Of a stretch of DNA of 64,000 nucleotides, positions 43,770 to 52,428 are shown in pieces. Origin of the DNA: Lachnospiraceae bacterium (GTDB lineage Bacteria; Bacillota; Clostridia; Lachnospirales; Lachnospiraceae); contig JAGPFR010000003.1 of the NCBI GenBank assembly GCA_018056425.1, forward strand, positions 1 through 64,000, given 5' to 3'. The translations under genes and the position numbers were made by a program. Below the pieces are notes generated by a model that was not told the DNA's origin, did not search any database, and saw only the letters and a program-made list of their open reading frames with translations. Within the stretch, counting starts at the first letter, position 1; each line of letters begins with the position of its first letter.

Positions 43770-44808
43770 TGTTTTCTCCGATTCTTTCTATCAATTCCTT
43801 GTTGTCGTTTTCATTTCTTACGGCTATCCGGTAGAAGCCTTCGCCCAGTCCCTCGTAATCACTGCACTCCCTTATAAGGATCCCCTTATCAAGAAGTTTT
43901 TCATCCAGTCCCGAGGGACCTTCAAATAAAACAAAGGAAGTATCACTGTCATAAACCCTGAGCCCCAACGCCTTCAGGCTTCCGGTAAGATAGTCCCTTC
44001 CATCTTTTATGGCATCCAGTGTATCTCTCAGAAACTTTCTGTCTTTCAGAAGATCATATCCTGCCTTTATGGCAGCTTCACTTGTTACGGGAAGATTCCA
44101 TTCGGGGAGCTGCGCTGCAATTTCTTTTATCGCTTCGTGCGATGCAAAGACAACCCCCGCTCTTATTCCCGGAACATTAAACAGCTTGGTGAATGATCTG
44201 ATGATATATAAATTGTCGTATTTTTTAATAAGGTCGATGCTTTGAGATCTGTAGGAATTCCTGCATCTTTCGGACATCAGATAAAAACTTTCATCAAGGA
44301 GCACCCTCGCTCCTGCTGAATCAGCTTTTCTTATCGCTTCTTCAAGCACGTCAGCTTTGATATTTTTTCCCGTAGGATTAATAGGATTGCACAGGAAAAC
44401 AAGTCCTGTTTTATATGTGATGGAAGAAAGATCCTCCATAGTAAGATCAAAGTCCGATTCTTTTAAAGTATTGTGATAGCAGATATCAACGCCGGCTCCG
44501 TCCAGCGCTCTTCCGTATCCAGTATATGACGGAGCAAAAATAAGAGCATTGTCCGGATGAATGCTTCTGATGATCGCAGGAATAAGCTCAGAAGCACCTG
44601 CTCCCGCAAGAACATTTCCGTAATCGAGGCCTTCTTCTGTTGCTATCTTTTCCCTGATGATCCTTTGATCCTGATCCGGGTATTCTTCACATCTGTCCAG
44701 TGAATGCATGAGTGCAGTCTTCATTTCATCACGGATTCCCAGGGGATTCAGATTAACGGAAAAATCTATATTTACTTTATTTCTGTATATATCTCCGCCG
44801 TGACTCAT
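43762..44808 (-). CDS. cobD: Threonine-phosphate decarboxylase CobD (HisC-like)
   Basis: A 348-residue class I/II PLP aminotransferase-fold protein: HGGDIYR, IDFSVNLNPLG, GNVLAGAGASELI, FLCNPINPTGKNI, LLDESFYLM, the PLP lysine in RSFTKLFNVPGIRAG. In the family it decarboxylates threonine phosphate to aminopropanol phosphate for the nucleotide loop. The adjacent cbiB product uses that compound. The ATG shares a base with the cbiB stop (TGATG). Confidence 0.93.
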   Translation of the reverse strand: MSHGGDIYRNKVNIDFSVNLNPLGIRDEMKTALMHSLDRCEEYPDQDQRIIREKIATEEGLDYGNVLAGAGASELIPAIIRSIHPDNALIFAPSYTGYGRALDGAGVDICYHNTLKESDFDLTMEDLSSITYKTGLVFLCNPINPTGKNIKADVLEEAIRKADSAGARVLLDESFYLMSERCRNSYRSQSIDLIKKYDNLYIIRSFTKLFNVPGIRAGVVFASHEAIKEIAAQLPEWNLPVTSEAAIKAGYDLLKDRKFLRDTLDAIKDGRDYLTGSLKALGLRVYDSDTSFVLFEGPSGLDEKLLDKGILIRECSDYEGLGEGFYRIAVRNENDNKELIERIGENIV

Positions 44809-45824
44809 CAAACCCTCACTAATAAATTCACTGCTGCCATAATTACAAGTACAGTCAAAACGGTTATGCCTTCCGTCATAAACATAAGATTATTGGATCT
44901 TTTTACATCCTGTGTTTCGGCTTTTCTGACCTCATCCCCGATAAACGGTTTGTCGACCATCACGCCTCCGTACAAATGAGGACCGCCGAGTTTCAGCCCG
45001 AGCGCTCCGGCACATACGCTTTCCGTCTGAGCGGAATTTGGGGACTTGTGATTAAGTCTGTCCCTCTTCCAGATCTTTGCCGCATTTTTCGGATCATATT
45101 TCTTACTGAACAGTCTCAGCAAAAACGCTCCCGCTATCATAAAAAGGGCGCTTATCCTGGAAGGAATGAAATTAAATACATCATCAGCCTTAGCAGCCAT
45201 GAAACCGAAATCCTTAAACCTCTCATTCTTATATCCGAGCATAGAATCCATCGTATTGACTGCTTTGTACAAGAATCCGAGAACCGGCCCACCGATCGCT
45301 GTATAGATGAGAGGCGCTATAACTCCGTCCGATGTATTTTCCGAAACGGTCTCGACCGCAGCTTTTGCGATCTCCTCTTCCGAAAGCTCTGCGGTATCTC
45401 TTCCTACTATCATCGAAAGCTTGTATCTGGCTCCCGCAATATCTCCTTTTTTAAGCTCCTTCGAAACAGCCATGCTCTCTCTGCATAGGCTTCTTGCGGC
45501 AAGAATGTAGCATGTAAGGATACTCTCTATAACAACTCCGAGATACTTATTTATCAAATACGAACCTGCAACTATAAGCGCAGTTATGAAAACAGTGGTT
45601 AAGATCACGATAAACCACAGAAGAATTCCGCGTCTTTTCTCCCTGCCGGGATTTCTGACCGAAGCGCCATTCGTCTCACCGAGAAGCTTCTTCTCAAGGA
45701 TCATTATGAGCTTTCCGATTGCTCTTATGGGATGGGGCATAAAATGCGGATCGCCGACTATCTGATCAAGTAAAATTCCGCAGATCAACGCGATCATATG
45801 CAGTTGCAACAATATTCTTACCAT
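44808..45824 (-). CDS. cbiB: Adenosylcobinamide-phosphate synthase
   Basis: A 338-residue membrane protein with about five helices that attaches aminopropanol (phosphate) to adenosylcobyric acid. LLDQIVGDPHFMPHPIRAIG near the N-terminus, VGRDTAELSEEEIAKAAVETVSEN, DGVIAPLIYTAIGGPVLGFLYKA-VNTMDSMLGY (two parts) and the late GGPHLYGGVMVDKPFIG mark the family. The start at 45824 has GGAG 4 bases upstream and overlaps cobC by 59 bases; a second start 27 bases downstream is possible. Confidence 0.95.
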   Translation of the reverse strand: MVRILLQLHMIALICGILLDQIVGDPHFMPHPIRAIGKLIMILEKKLLGETNGASVRNPGREKRRGILLWFIVILTTVFITALIVAGSYLINKYLGVVIESILTCYILAARSLCRESMAVSKELKKGDIAGARYKLSMIVGRDTAELSEEEIAKAAVETVSENTSDGVIAPLIYTAIGGPVLGFLYKAVNTMDSMLGYKNERFKDFGFMAAKADDVFNFIPSRISALFMIAGAFLLRLFSKKYDPKNAAKIWKRDRLNHKSPNSAQTESVCAGALGLKLGGPHLYGGVMVDKPFIGDEVRKAETQDVKRSNNLMFMTEGITVLTVLVIMAAVNLLVRV

Positions 45825-46383
45825 CGGTCTCCAGATCCATTACCCAGCAATCCAGGTTCTTAGTCATAAAGTGAAAATAGTTTTCACCGGTCAGGTGACT
45901 TAAGATCCCCATGATATTTCCGCCGTGACAAACTATCGCAATACAATCATCCGTCCTCATGTCACCGAGTGCTTTCTTAAGTCCTTCCAGAGATCTTGCT
46001 ATAAGATCTTCTCTTTTCTCCGCACCCGGAATCGGATCTTCACCGTTTGAATCGATCCACTTCTGATAGACCGCATCCCCGTTCAGATCTGCGTAGTTCT
46101 TGCCCTCGAAATATCCGAAGTCAGTTTCGGTCAATTCATCGATCACAGTGATATCTCTGTCATCAAAAAGGATCCGTGCAGTCTCCCTTGCTCTTAACAT
46201 TGGGCCGCTGTAAACCTTTTTTATCTGTCTGTAAAAAGAAGCCGGAATCCGCGATCTTAATTCCCGGGCAGCTCTTATTCCTTCTTCGCATAAAGGCTGA
46301 TCGGTCCGGAGGCCTATATATCTCTTTTCGATATTTCCGATCGTCACGCCGTGTCTTATCAGATAGACTTTTTTATTTGCCAT
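45766..46383 (-). CDS. cobC: Histidine phosphatase, probable alpha-ribazole phosphatase
   Basis: A 205-residue histidine phosphatase with the phosphohistidine motif YLIRHGVT, the arginine-bearing SGPMLRARETARI, the catalytic Glu in ELTETDFGYFEGKNYADL and the second His in IVCHGGNIMGIL. By context it removes the phosphate from alpha-ribazole phosphate or adenosylcobalamin phosphate. Sequence alone would allow other phosphoglycerate-mutase-like activities. The ATG overlaps the cobS stop (TGATG). Confidence 0.88.
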   Translation of the reverse strand: MANKKVYLIRHGVTIGNIEKRYIGLRTDQPLCEEGIRAARELRSRIPASFYRQIKKVYSGPMLRARETARILFDDRDITVIDELTETDFGYFEGKNYADLNGDAVYQKWIDSNGEDPIPGAEKREDLIARSLEGLKKALGDMRTDDCIAIVCHGGNIMGILSHLTGENYFHFMTKNLDCWVMDLETDGKNIVATAYDRVDLRNFT

Positions 46384-47168
46384 CAAAGTAACCTCAAAAT
46401 CAAATACATGACCGCAGTCGCAAGAACCGCACCGGTTTCTGATACGCTGACAAGCATGCCGGCGGTATCACCCGTAACTCCTCCGAATTCTTTTTTCGTT
46501 TTATATTTGTAATAAAGAGTATATCCTGCAAAGAATACAAGTGCGGGAAGAGCCGTTATCGGATCAAGGATCAGCATCGCTGCAGCCGAGATAACAAGCT
46601 GCAGACACAGGAGTACGACACTGCTCTTTTTTCTGTTACCGGTTTCCTTTGAAAGCATTCCGCTTTTCTTCGCTTTCTTTAAAAAGAGAGAAGTAAGCCC
46701 CGATATGCATCTGCTTACCACAAAGATCAGTGCGATCACGATCACGCTTTCTTTGGAAAGTGCATCGAAGCTTAGGATAAAAGCAGATGATGCAAGTGCG
46801 GTCAGGATAAGCTTAACAAGTGAGATAACCGAGAATGCGCCGATGTGAGGATCTTTTAAGATCTCAAGTTTCTTCGCAGGTTCTCCGTATGAATTAAGTG
46901 CATCCGCGGTATCCATAAATCCGTCCAAATGAAATCCGCCCGTAACAAGGATTGGGATAAGTACCGAAACGATCGCCCTTACGAAGGGATTAATATGTGT
47001 GCTTAAAGGACCGATGTTTACAAGACAGATAAGCGCGCCGATAACCGCACCGACAAGAGGGAAGAAATCAAGACTGGAAGACATGTCATCTTCCTTCCAT
47101 TCAAATCTCGGCATCGGGATCCTTGAATAAAGCGTAAATGAAATTGCTATCCTTCTGAAAATCTTCAA
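46383..47168 (-). CDS. cobS: Adenosylcobinamide-GDP ribazoletransferase (cobalamin synthase)
   Basis: A 261-residue integral membrane protein with about six helices. It joins adenosylcobinamide-GDP and alpha-ribazole (phosphate). YSRIPMPRFEWKEDDM, FFPLVGAVIG, the acidic catalytic-site motif GGFHLDGFMDTADAL, and KILKDPHIGAFSV-like EILKDPHIGAFSV are highly typical; GGVTGDTAGML near the C-terminus is the second conserved site. Two bases separate it from cobU. Confidence 0.96.
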   Translation of the reverse strand: MKIFRRIAISFTLYSRIPMPRFEWKEDDMSSSLDFFPLVGAVIGALICLVNIGPLSTHINPFVRAIVSVLIPILVTGGFHLDGFMDTADALNSYGEPAKKLEILKDPHIGAFSVISLVKLILTALASSAFILSFDALSKESVIVIALIFVVSRCISGLTSLFLKKAKKSGMLSKETGNRKKSSVVLLCLQLVISAAAMLILDPITALPALVFFAGYTLYYKYKTKKEFGGVTGDTAGMLVSVSETGAVLATAVMYLILRLL

Positions 47169-47169
47169 A

Positions 47170-47697
47170 TTAATTCCCTTCGTTTTTAGAAAGCAGATCG
47201 TAAACCCTGTCGCAGTAGTCCCTGATCAGTTCATTGGTTCTGCTAAGCGTCTTCACATAATTACGTGTAGAATCGTCATACCCGTCGCCGTCTTTATCAT
47301 ACTCATCAGTGACGATGATAAGGTTGTGTACTTTCTCCGACAGTTCTTTTATTTCCGCAGAAACCTTCGCCGCTACGGATTTGGGGTTCGCATCTTTACA
47401 CTGATCATCAAAGATGTAATTGGCAACAAGATTTGCAACGCACTCAAGAAGTACCGTCGATAGGCACGCATCATTTTTATCATCAAGTATTCCTGCAATG
47501 CCTCGCTGCTTTTCTATTGTGATAAATCCCTTACCTTCTCTTTGCTTCCTGTGTTTGATAACGCGCTCCCTGCCCGCATCGTCCATTACGTTCATCGTGG
47601 CAAGGTAATATACTTTTTCATCACCCGTTTCGAGAGCAAGTTTCTCGGCAAGCGCAGATTTTCCGCTATTTGATTTCCCCACTACAAGCGTGATCAT
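47170..47697 (-). CDS. cobU: Adenosylcobinamide kinase / guanylyltransferase, divergent CobU
   Basis: A 175-residue CobU-like P-loop protein. Walker A reads VVGKSNSGKSALAEKL, lacking the usual GGARSGKS form. YLATM and the His-bearing KHRKQREGKGFITIE correspond to the guanylylation site. The second half (IIVTDEYDKDGDG, RNYVKTLSRTNELIRDYCD) aligns only loosely with the usual SNEVG and FRD-x-x-G-x-x-N motifs. Context between cobT and cobS strongly supports the role. Its start overlaps the cobT stop (ATGA). Confidence 0.85.
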   Translation of the reverse strand: MITLVVGKSNSGKSALAEKLALETGDEKVYYLATMNVMDDAGRERVIKHRKQREGKGFITIEKQRGIAGILDDKNDACLSTVLLECVANLVANYIFDDQCKDANPKSVAAKVSAEIKELSEKVHNLIIVTDEYDKDGDGYDDSTRNYVKTLSRTNELIRDYCDRVYDLLSKNEGN

Positions 47698-48764
47698 TTA
47701 TCATCAAACCTTTCGTACTCCTTTATCGGAGTATCGGAAAAATAAGTTCCGCTCATATACATCGACATTGCCATATCAAGAAGAGGAAACATCATAACCG
47801 CTCCGCTTCCTTCACCGAGTGCAAGATTTGCGTATATCACGGGATGTAAGTTAAGTTCTTTCGAAAGAACCTTCATTCCGATTTCTTTTCCCAGATGGGA
47901 TGCAATCATGTAATCCCTGCATCCGGGTAAAAGGCGATCTGCGATAAGTGCCGAGACCATGCTGATAAATCCGTCGATTACAACAGGCACCTTATAAATT
48001 GCGCCTCCGATAAAAACACCGGTAAGACCCGCAATATCAAGTCCTCCGACTTTGCAAAGTGCATCGAAAGCATCGGTTAGTCCATCCGGGAAATGATATT
48101 CAAGGGCTTCGGTTATTACTTCAACTTTACGTGCAAGTCCTTCGTCCGAAAGACCCGCGCCTCTTCCCGTGCACTGCTTTACGTCAAGTCCTGTGAGGAT
48201 ACTCAAAAGTGCAGATGATGTAGTGGTATTTCCGATCCCCATCTCACCGGTTGCGATGATCGAGATTCCTTTATCTTTAAATTCCTTTACGCAGTCTGTT
48301 CCTGCTTCGATAGCTTTTATGGCTTCTTCGGAATTCATCGCAGGCTCGTGCAGGAAATTTCTTGTTCCTCTCGCGACTTTCTTATCGCGGGCGCCTTCGG
48401 GAGTATCATCAGAGTCTATTCCTATATCAACAGTCATTACTTCTGCCGGATAATCCTTAAGCATGATGCCGACAGAGCTTTTCTTCCTGCCCATAAGCGC
48501 AGCCACTTCGTAAGTAACTTCCTTGCCTGTCTGGGATACACCCTCACTGACAATTCCGTTATCCGCACACATGATGATCAGTCCTTTTTTCGAAAGGTTA
48601 AAATCAGTGCTTCCTTTTATCGCAGCGATCCTGCAAACGGCATCTTCAAACGTGCCGAGTCCGTCAATGGGCTTTGCAAGAGCATCCCATTTTTTCTTTG
48701 CAAGAAGTTTTATATTTTCATCAGGCTTCTCTATCTTGACAGAGAGCAGCTTTTCCTTAGTCAT
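47694..48764 (-). CDS. cobT: Nicotinate-nucleotide-dimethylbenzimidazole phosphoribosyltransferase
   Basis: A 356-residue enzyme that activates the lower-ligand base as its alpha-ribotide. KPIDGLGTFEDAVCRIA, IIMCADNGIVSEGVSQTG, the substrate loop TGEMGIGNTTTSSAL, GRGAGLSDEG and the catalytic Glu in LALGEGSGAVMMFP are in place. No gene for the oxygen-independent 5,6-dimethylbenzimidazole route (bza) is next to it, so the native lower base is not known. ATGA overlap with the fusion gene upstream. Confidence 0.96.
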   Translation of the reverse strand: MTKEKLLSVKIEKPDENIKLLAKKKWDALAKPIDGLGTFEDAVCRIAAIKGSTDFNLSKKGLIIMCADNGIVSEGVSQTGKEVTYEVAALMGRKKSSVGIMLKDYPAEVMTVDIGIDSDDTPEGARDKKVARGTRNFLHEPAMNSEEAIKAIEAGTDCVKEFKDKGISIIATGEMGIGNTTTSSALLSILTGLDVKQCTGRGAGLSDEGLARKVEVITEALEYHFPDGLTDAFDALCKVGGLDIAGLTGVFIGGAIYKVPVVIDGFISMVSALIADRLLPGCRDYMIASHLGKEIGMKVLSKELNLHPVIYANLALGEGSGAVMMFPLLDMAMSMYMSGTYFSDTPIKEYERFDDK

Positions 48765-51082
48765 CTGTTTATTCCAAGTACCTTGTAGATATAATCCATA
48801 TCGAGGCTGTTTCTCAGATTCTCCGCAAGCTTATCGTAGACGACTTCCCTGCGGTCCTTATAATCTTCAACAGATCCTGTGTTAATGCTCTTTCCGCGGG
48901 ATTTTGAAACTGCCGAGGCAACTCCGCTGAGGATTTCTTTTTTATCGAAGAATCCGTGCACATAAGTTCCGTAGACATTACCAAGACAGTATCCTGTTTT
49001 GCCGGAAGTAAACTCGGTAAGATCCGTGCTCGGAACGGTTTCTCCCATATGGATCTCATATCCGGTTACGGGCGAGTCTTTGAGCGTGTCAAGGACACCG
49101 GTTGCATTTACAACTCTTCCGCTGTAAACAGTTCTGATCTTCTCACTTCCGATCACGGTCCTGACAGGAAGTAGTCCCAGTCCGGTTTCACTTCCGCCTT
49201 CCTCGGAGCATTCGGGATCTTCAACGCTCTCTCCGAGCATCTGATACCCGCCGCAGATTCCGATGACTACCGTGCCTTCTTTTGCCTTCTTAATAATATT
49301 ATCATACAGGCCCGATCTCTTAAGTTCCCTGAGGTCTCCGATGGTATTCTTGGATCCGGGAATGATCAGTATATCCGGGTCACCCATTTCCGAAGGAGCA
49401 TCAACATACCTTACAGATGCATCCTCAATCTGGTCGAAGGTATCCAGATCCGTGAAGTTTGAGATAGCCTTAAGCTTTATGACAGCAACATCAAACTTTC
49501 CGGGCTTCTTATTAAGGAATCTTTCGGAAAGCGAATCCTCATCATCTATCTTAAGATCCATGTAGGGAACCACTCCGACAACCTTCGTTCTTCCTTTATC
49601 CTCAAGGATATTTATTCCACTTTCGAACAGCTTTCCGTCGCCTCTGAATTTATTTACTATAAGACCCTTTACGCGTTTTCTTTCTTCGGAAGTAAGAAGG
49701 TCCAGTGTTCCGAGCAGCTGCGGGAAGATTCCTCCCCTGTCGATATCACCTACGAGAAGAACCGGTGCATCTATCATCCCGGCAAGTCCCATGTTTACGA
49801 TATCGCCTTCTTTAAGATTGAGTTCAACAGGAGAACCCGCACCCTCAACGACAATGATGTCATTATTTTCCGCAAGGGTATCGTATGCCTTCATGATCTC
49901 GGGAATATAGTCCTTCTTATGCCGGAAGTAATCCATCGCCTTCATATTGCCGACCACCTTACCGTTTACGATAACCTGAGAACCCATTGCGGATGTGGGC
50001 TTAAGCAGGATCGGATTCATCTCTGCAAGCGGACGGACCTTAGCACACTCCGCCTGAACAACCTGCGCCCTTCCCATCTCAAGGCCTTCATCCGTGATAT
50101 ATGAATTGAGTGCCATGTTCTGCGACTTGAAAGGAGACACTTTATAACCGTCATTTGCAAAGATCCTGCAAAGTCCCGCGGCAATAAGACTTTTTCCGGC
50201 ATTCGACATCGTGCCCTGGATCATGATGACTTTTGCCTTGCGGGAAGAATGCTCCGGATCAGGTGACAGGGTCGAAGCATCAGAAGACTTATTCACCTCT
50301 TCGGACCCGGATCCGTTTTCCCAATACTGATCACCGAGAAGATCCGACTTAACGCCCTCGATCTTATATAACTTCCTTATAAAGCTTTCGGTACATACTT
50401 CATGAGGAGTTCCGATCTTAAGGATCTTTCCTTCTCCTACTGCAACAACAATATCCGATACCTTCCTTGCGATATCGAGTTCGTGTAGTGACATAAGGAC
50501 TGCAATGTTTTTTTCTTTTGCGATGCCGCATATCTTATTCAACAGATCTATCTTATATCTGATATCCAGATAGGATGTGGGCTCATCAAGGATAAGGACG
50601 TCCGGTTCCTGACAGATTGCCTTGGCAAGGAGCACGCGCTGCTTTTGTCCGTCGCTGAGCTGAGCAAAATATAAGTCTGCAAGTTCTACAGTATCTGTCT
50701 GCTCCATCGCATCAAGAACCTTAGCTTTATCTTCTGATGATAAAATTCCGAGTTTTCCGGTATATGGATATCTTCCGACTTCGACAACTTCCCTGCAGGT
50801 CATGAGCTCCGGTTTTATTTTCTCCGTCATGACCATGGACATGGTCTTTGCGATATCATACGCAGGCATCTCAGATTTATCCCTGCCTGCGAGGATAATC
50901 ACTCCGCCGCGGCTTTTAAGTTCACCGGTCAGAGTCTTAAGAAGCGTTGTTTTTCCGGAGCCGTTTGGTCCGATCAGAGTAACGATCTTACCGGGTCGTG
51001 CTTCAATGCAGATATCCGAGATCAGATCACTTTCATAGCCGATATTTAAATGTTTGGTTTTTATTCCTGATTCTTCGGGCAT
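48761..51082 (-). CDS. cbiP: Fusion of a B12/siderophore-type ABC ATPase with cobyric acid synthase CbiP
   Basis: One 773-residue protein. Residues 1-250 are a BtuD/FecE-type ABC ATPase: Walker A GPNGSGKT (38-45), signature LSDGQ (142-146), Walker B DVLILDEPTS (161-170) and the switch His in MSLHELD. An acidic Ser-rich linker (about 252-282) joins it to a complete CbiP/CobQ: GTMSNAGKS (290-298), PFKSQNMALNSY, the amidotransferase nucleophile Cys610 in GICGGYQ and His709 in TYVHG. CbiP amidates four side chains of the corrin. The permease gene lies 2 bases upstream (51084), so the ATPase half is its obvious partner. Confidence 0.95.
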   Translation of the reverse strand: MPEESGIKTKHLNIGYESDLISDICIEARPGKIVTLIGPNGSGKTTLLKTLTGELKSRGGVIILAGRDKSEMPAYDIAKTMSMVMTEKIKPELMTCREVVEVGRYPYTGKLGILSSEDKAKVLDAMEQTDTVELADLYFAQLSDGQKQRVLLAKAICQEPDVLILDEPTSYLDIRYKIDLLNKICGIAKEKNIAVLMSLHELDIARKVSDIVVAVGEGKILKIGTPHEVCTESFIRKLYKIEGVKSDLLGDQYWENGSGSEEVNKSSDASTLSPDPEHSSRKAKVIMIQGTMSNAGKSLIAAGLCRIFANDGYKVSPFKSQNMALNSYITDEGLEMGRAQVVQAECAKVRPLAEMNPILLKPTSAMGSQVIVNGKVVGNMKAMDYFRHKKDYIPEIMKAYDTLAENNDIIVVEGAGSPVELNLKEGDIVNMGLAGMIDAPVLLVGDIDRGGIFPQLLGTLDLLTSEERKRVKGLIVNKFRGDGKLFESGINILEDKGRTKVVGVVPYMDLKIDDEDSLSERFLNKKPGKFDVAVIKLKAISNFTDLDTFDQIEDASVRYVDAPSEMGDPDILIIPGSKNTIGDLRELKRSGLYDNIIKKAKEGTVVIGICGGYQMLGESVEDPECSEEGGSETGLGLLPVRTVIGSEKIRTVYSGRVVNATGVLDTLKDSPVTGYEIHMGETVPSTDLTEFTSGKTGYCLGNVYGTYVHGFFDKKEILSGVASAVSKSRGKSINTGSVEDYKDRREVVYDKLAENLRNSLDMDYIYKVLGINR

Positions 51083-51083
51083 T

Positions 51084-52088
51084 TCAGTGATCCTTTTTTC
51101 TTTTCAACATTACATATATGACAACGGGCACGAGCAGAACTGCCGTCACCGAACTTATACTTACTTCAGTTGGTGCAAACAGGGTTCTTGCGATCGCATC
51201 ACTTAAGAGCGTTACGATCGATCCGCCTATGAAGGATGCCGGAATTACGATTTCCGCGCGGTCTGTTTTGAGGGACGATCTTACCAGATGAGGAACCGCA
51301 ATCCCGACGAATGATATGGGACCCGCAAACGCTGTAACACATGCTGCAAGCAGGCTTGATACAAGTATCAAAACAATGCGCAGCATTCTGATATTTACAC
51401 CGGCATTTCTCGCGTAGTTTTCCCCGAGCCTGTATGCGTTCATCGGCTTAACGATCGTAAGTGAGATGAAAAGGCAGAATAGTATTACTACGGTAAATAC
51501 ACTGATCTCTGACCAGTTTATTCCGGATAAACTTCCCATCGACCAGTTATGGAGATTTACGATATTCGAATCATCCGCAAAGGTTACAACGAAATCAGTG
51601 ATCGCAGAGCAGATGTATCCGATCATGATCCCGCATACAACAAGTATGCCCATGCTCCTAACCTTCTGCGAGATTGCAAGCACAAATGCCATTACAATAA
51701 GCGAACCGATAAATGCGGAGACCACCATTCCGGCAAGGCCGATGTAATTTCCACTGTACAATACGTAGATCAGCATAAGTGCAACGAAGAGCTTAGCACC
51801 GGAAGAAATGCCCAGCACGTAAGGTCCGACTATCGGATTTGCAAAGAATGTCTGCAAGAGATACCCCGACAGAGCCAGGGCCCCGCCCAGTACAAGTGCC
51901 GCCACTGCCCTCGGAAGCCTGATGTTCATGATGATCGCTGCGGTAGTTTCATCCGCCCTGCCCGCAAAGACATCCATGATCTCCCGTGCGGTGACATGCG
52001 TGCTTCCGAGCAGGATGTTCATCGCAAGCAGCCCCGCCGCCAGCAATATGCATATTGTGAAAAATAGTACGCCTCTTTTTCTGCTCAT
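51084..52088 (-). CDS. btuC: ABC transporter permease, FecCD/BtuC family
   Basis: A 334-residue permease with nine to ten membrane helices. RLPRAVAALVLGGALALSGYLLQ, NPIVGPYVLGISSGA, the ATPase-contact region GENYARNAGVNIRMLR and GPISFVGIAVPHLVR are typical of B12, siderophore and haem importers. It pairs with the binding protein at 52429 and the ATPase half of the fusion. Whether it moves cobalamin, cobinamide, cobalt-sirohydrochlorin or something else cannot be read from sequence. Weak ribosome binding site (AGGG). Confidence 0.93.
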   Translation of the reverse strand: MSRKRGVLFFTICILLAAGLLAMNILLGSTHVTAREIMDVFAGRADETTAAIIMNIRLPRAVAALVLGGALALSGYLLQTFFANPIVGPYVLGISSGAKLFVALMLIYVLYSGNYIGLAGMVVSAFIGSLIVMAFVLAISQKVRSMGILVVCGIMIGYICSAITDFVVTFADDSNIVNLHNWSMGSLSGINWSEISVFTVVILFCLFISLTIVKPMNAYRLGENYARNAGVNIRMLRIVLILVSSLLAACVTAFAGPISFVGIAVPHLVRSSLKTDRAEIVIPASFIGGSIVTLLSDAIARTLFAPTEVSISSVTAVLLVPVVIYVMLKRKKDH

Positions 52089-52112
52089 CTTTTGAACCCT
52101 GTCTTAAGGTGC

Positions 52113-52372
52113 GGGCTAATAAATTGTCCCATTTCCGGTTTTTTTTAGCCCATTTCGCCTGCCGGAAGCTCTTTTGGCTTCTGAGGGGGCTAATAGAACG
52201 CCCCATTTCCTGCTTTTATTAGCCCGTTTCCCCTGTCGGGAGCTCTTTTGGCTTCTGAGGAGGCTAATAGAACGCCCCATTTCCTACTCTTATTAGCCCG
52301 TTTCCCCGCCGGGAGCTCTTTTGGCTTCTGAGGGGGCTAATAGAACGCCCCATTTCCGGCATTTTTTAGCCA
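52113..52372. repeat. Array 2: four 73-74 bp units bounded by GGGCTAA/TTAGCCC
   Basis: Four 39-nt elements begin at 52113, 52187, 52261 and 52334 (spacings 74, 74 and 73). The inner two are nearly identical; the outer two diverge. Each starts with (G/A)GGCTAATA and ends with TTAGCC; spacers of 34-35 nt share GTTTCCCC and CTCTTTTGGCTTCTGAGG. Same orientation and unit layout as array 1, 20.6 kb away. It fills the 340-base gap between btuF and btuC inside the cobalamin operon; nothing else is seen in that gap. Confidence 0.9.
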
Positions 52373-52428
52373 CCGGATTCTTCCGCAGCACACGTCTCTT
52401 CCGAAGTGCCGAGTCGCCGGGCCATCGC

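Noticed and set aside
52113-52372. Integron attC array
   Set aside because: No coding cassettes lie between units and no attC R-box core is seen.
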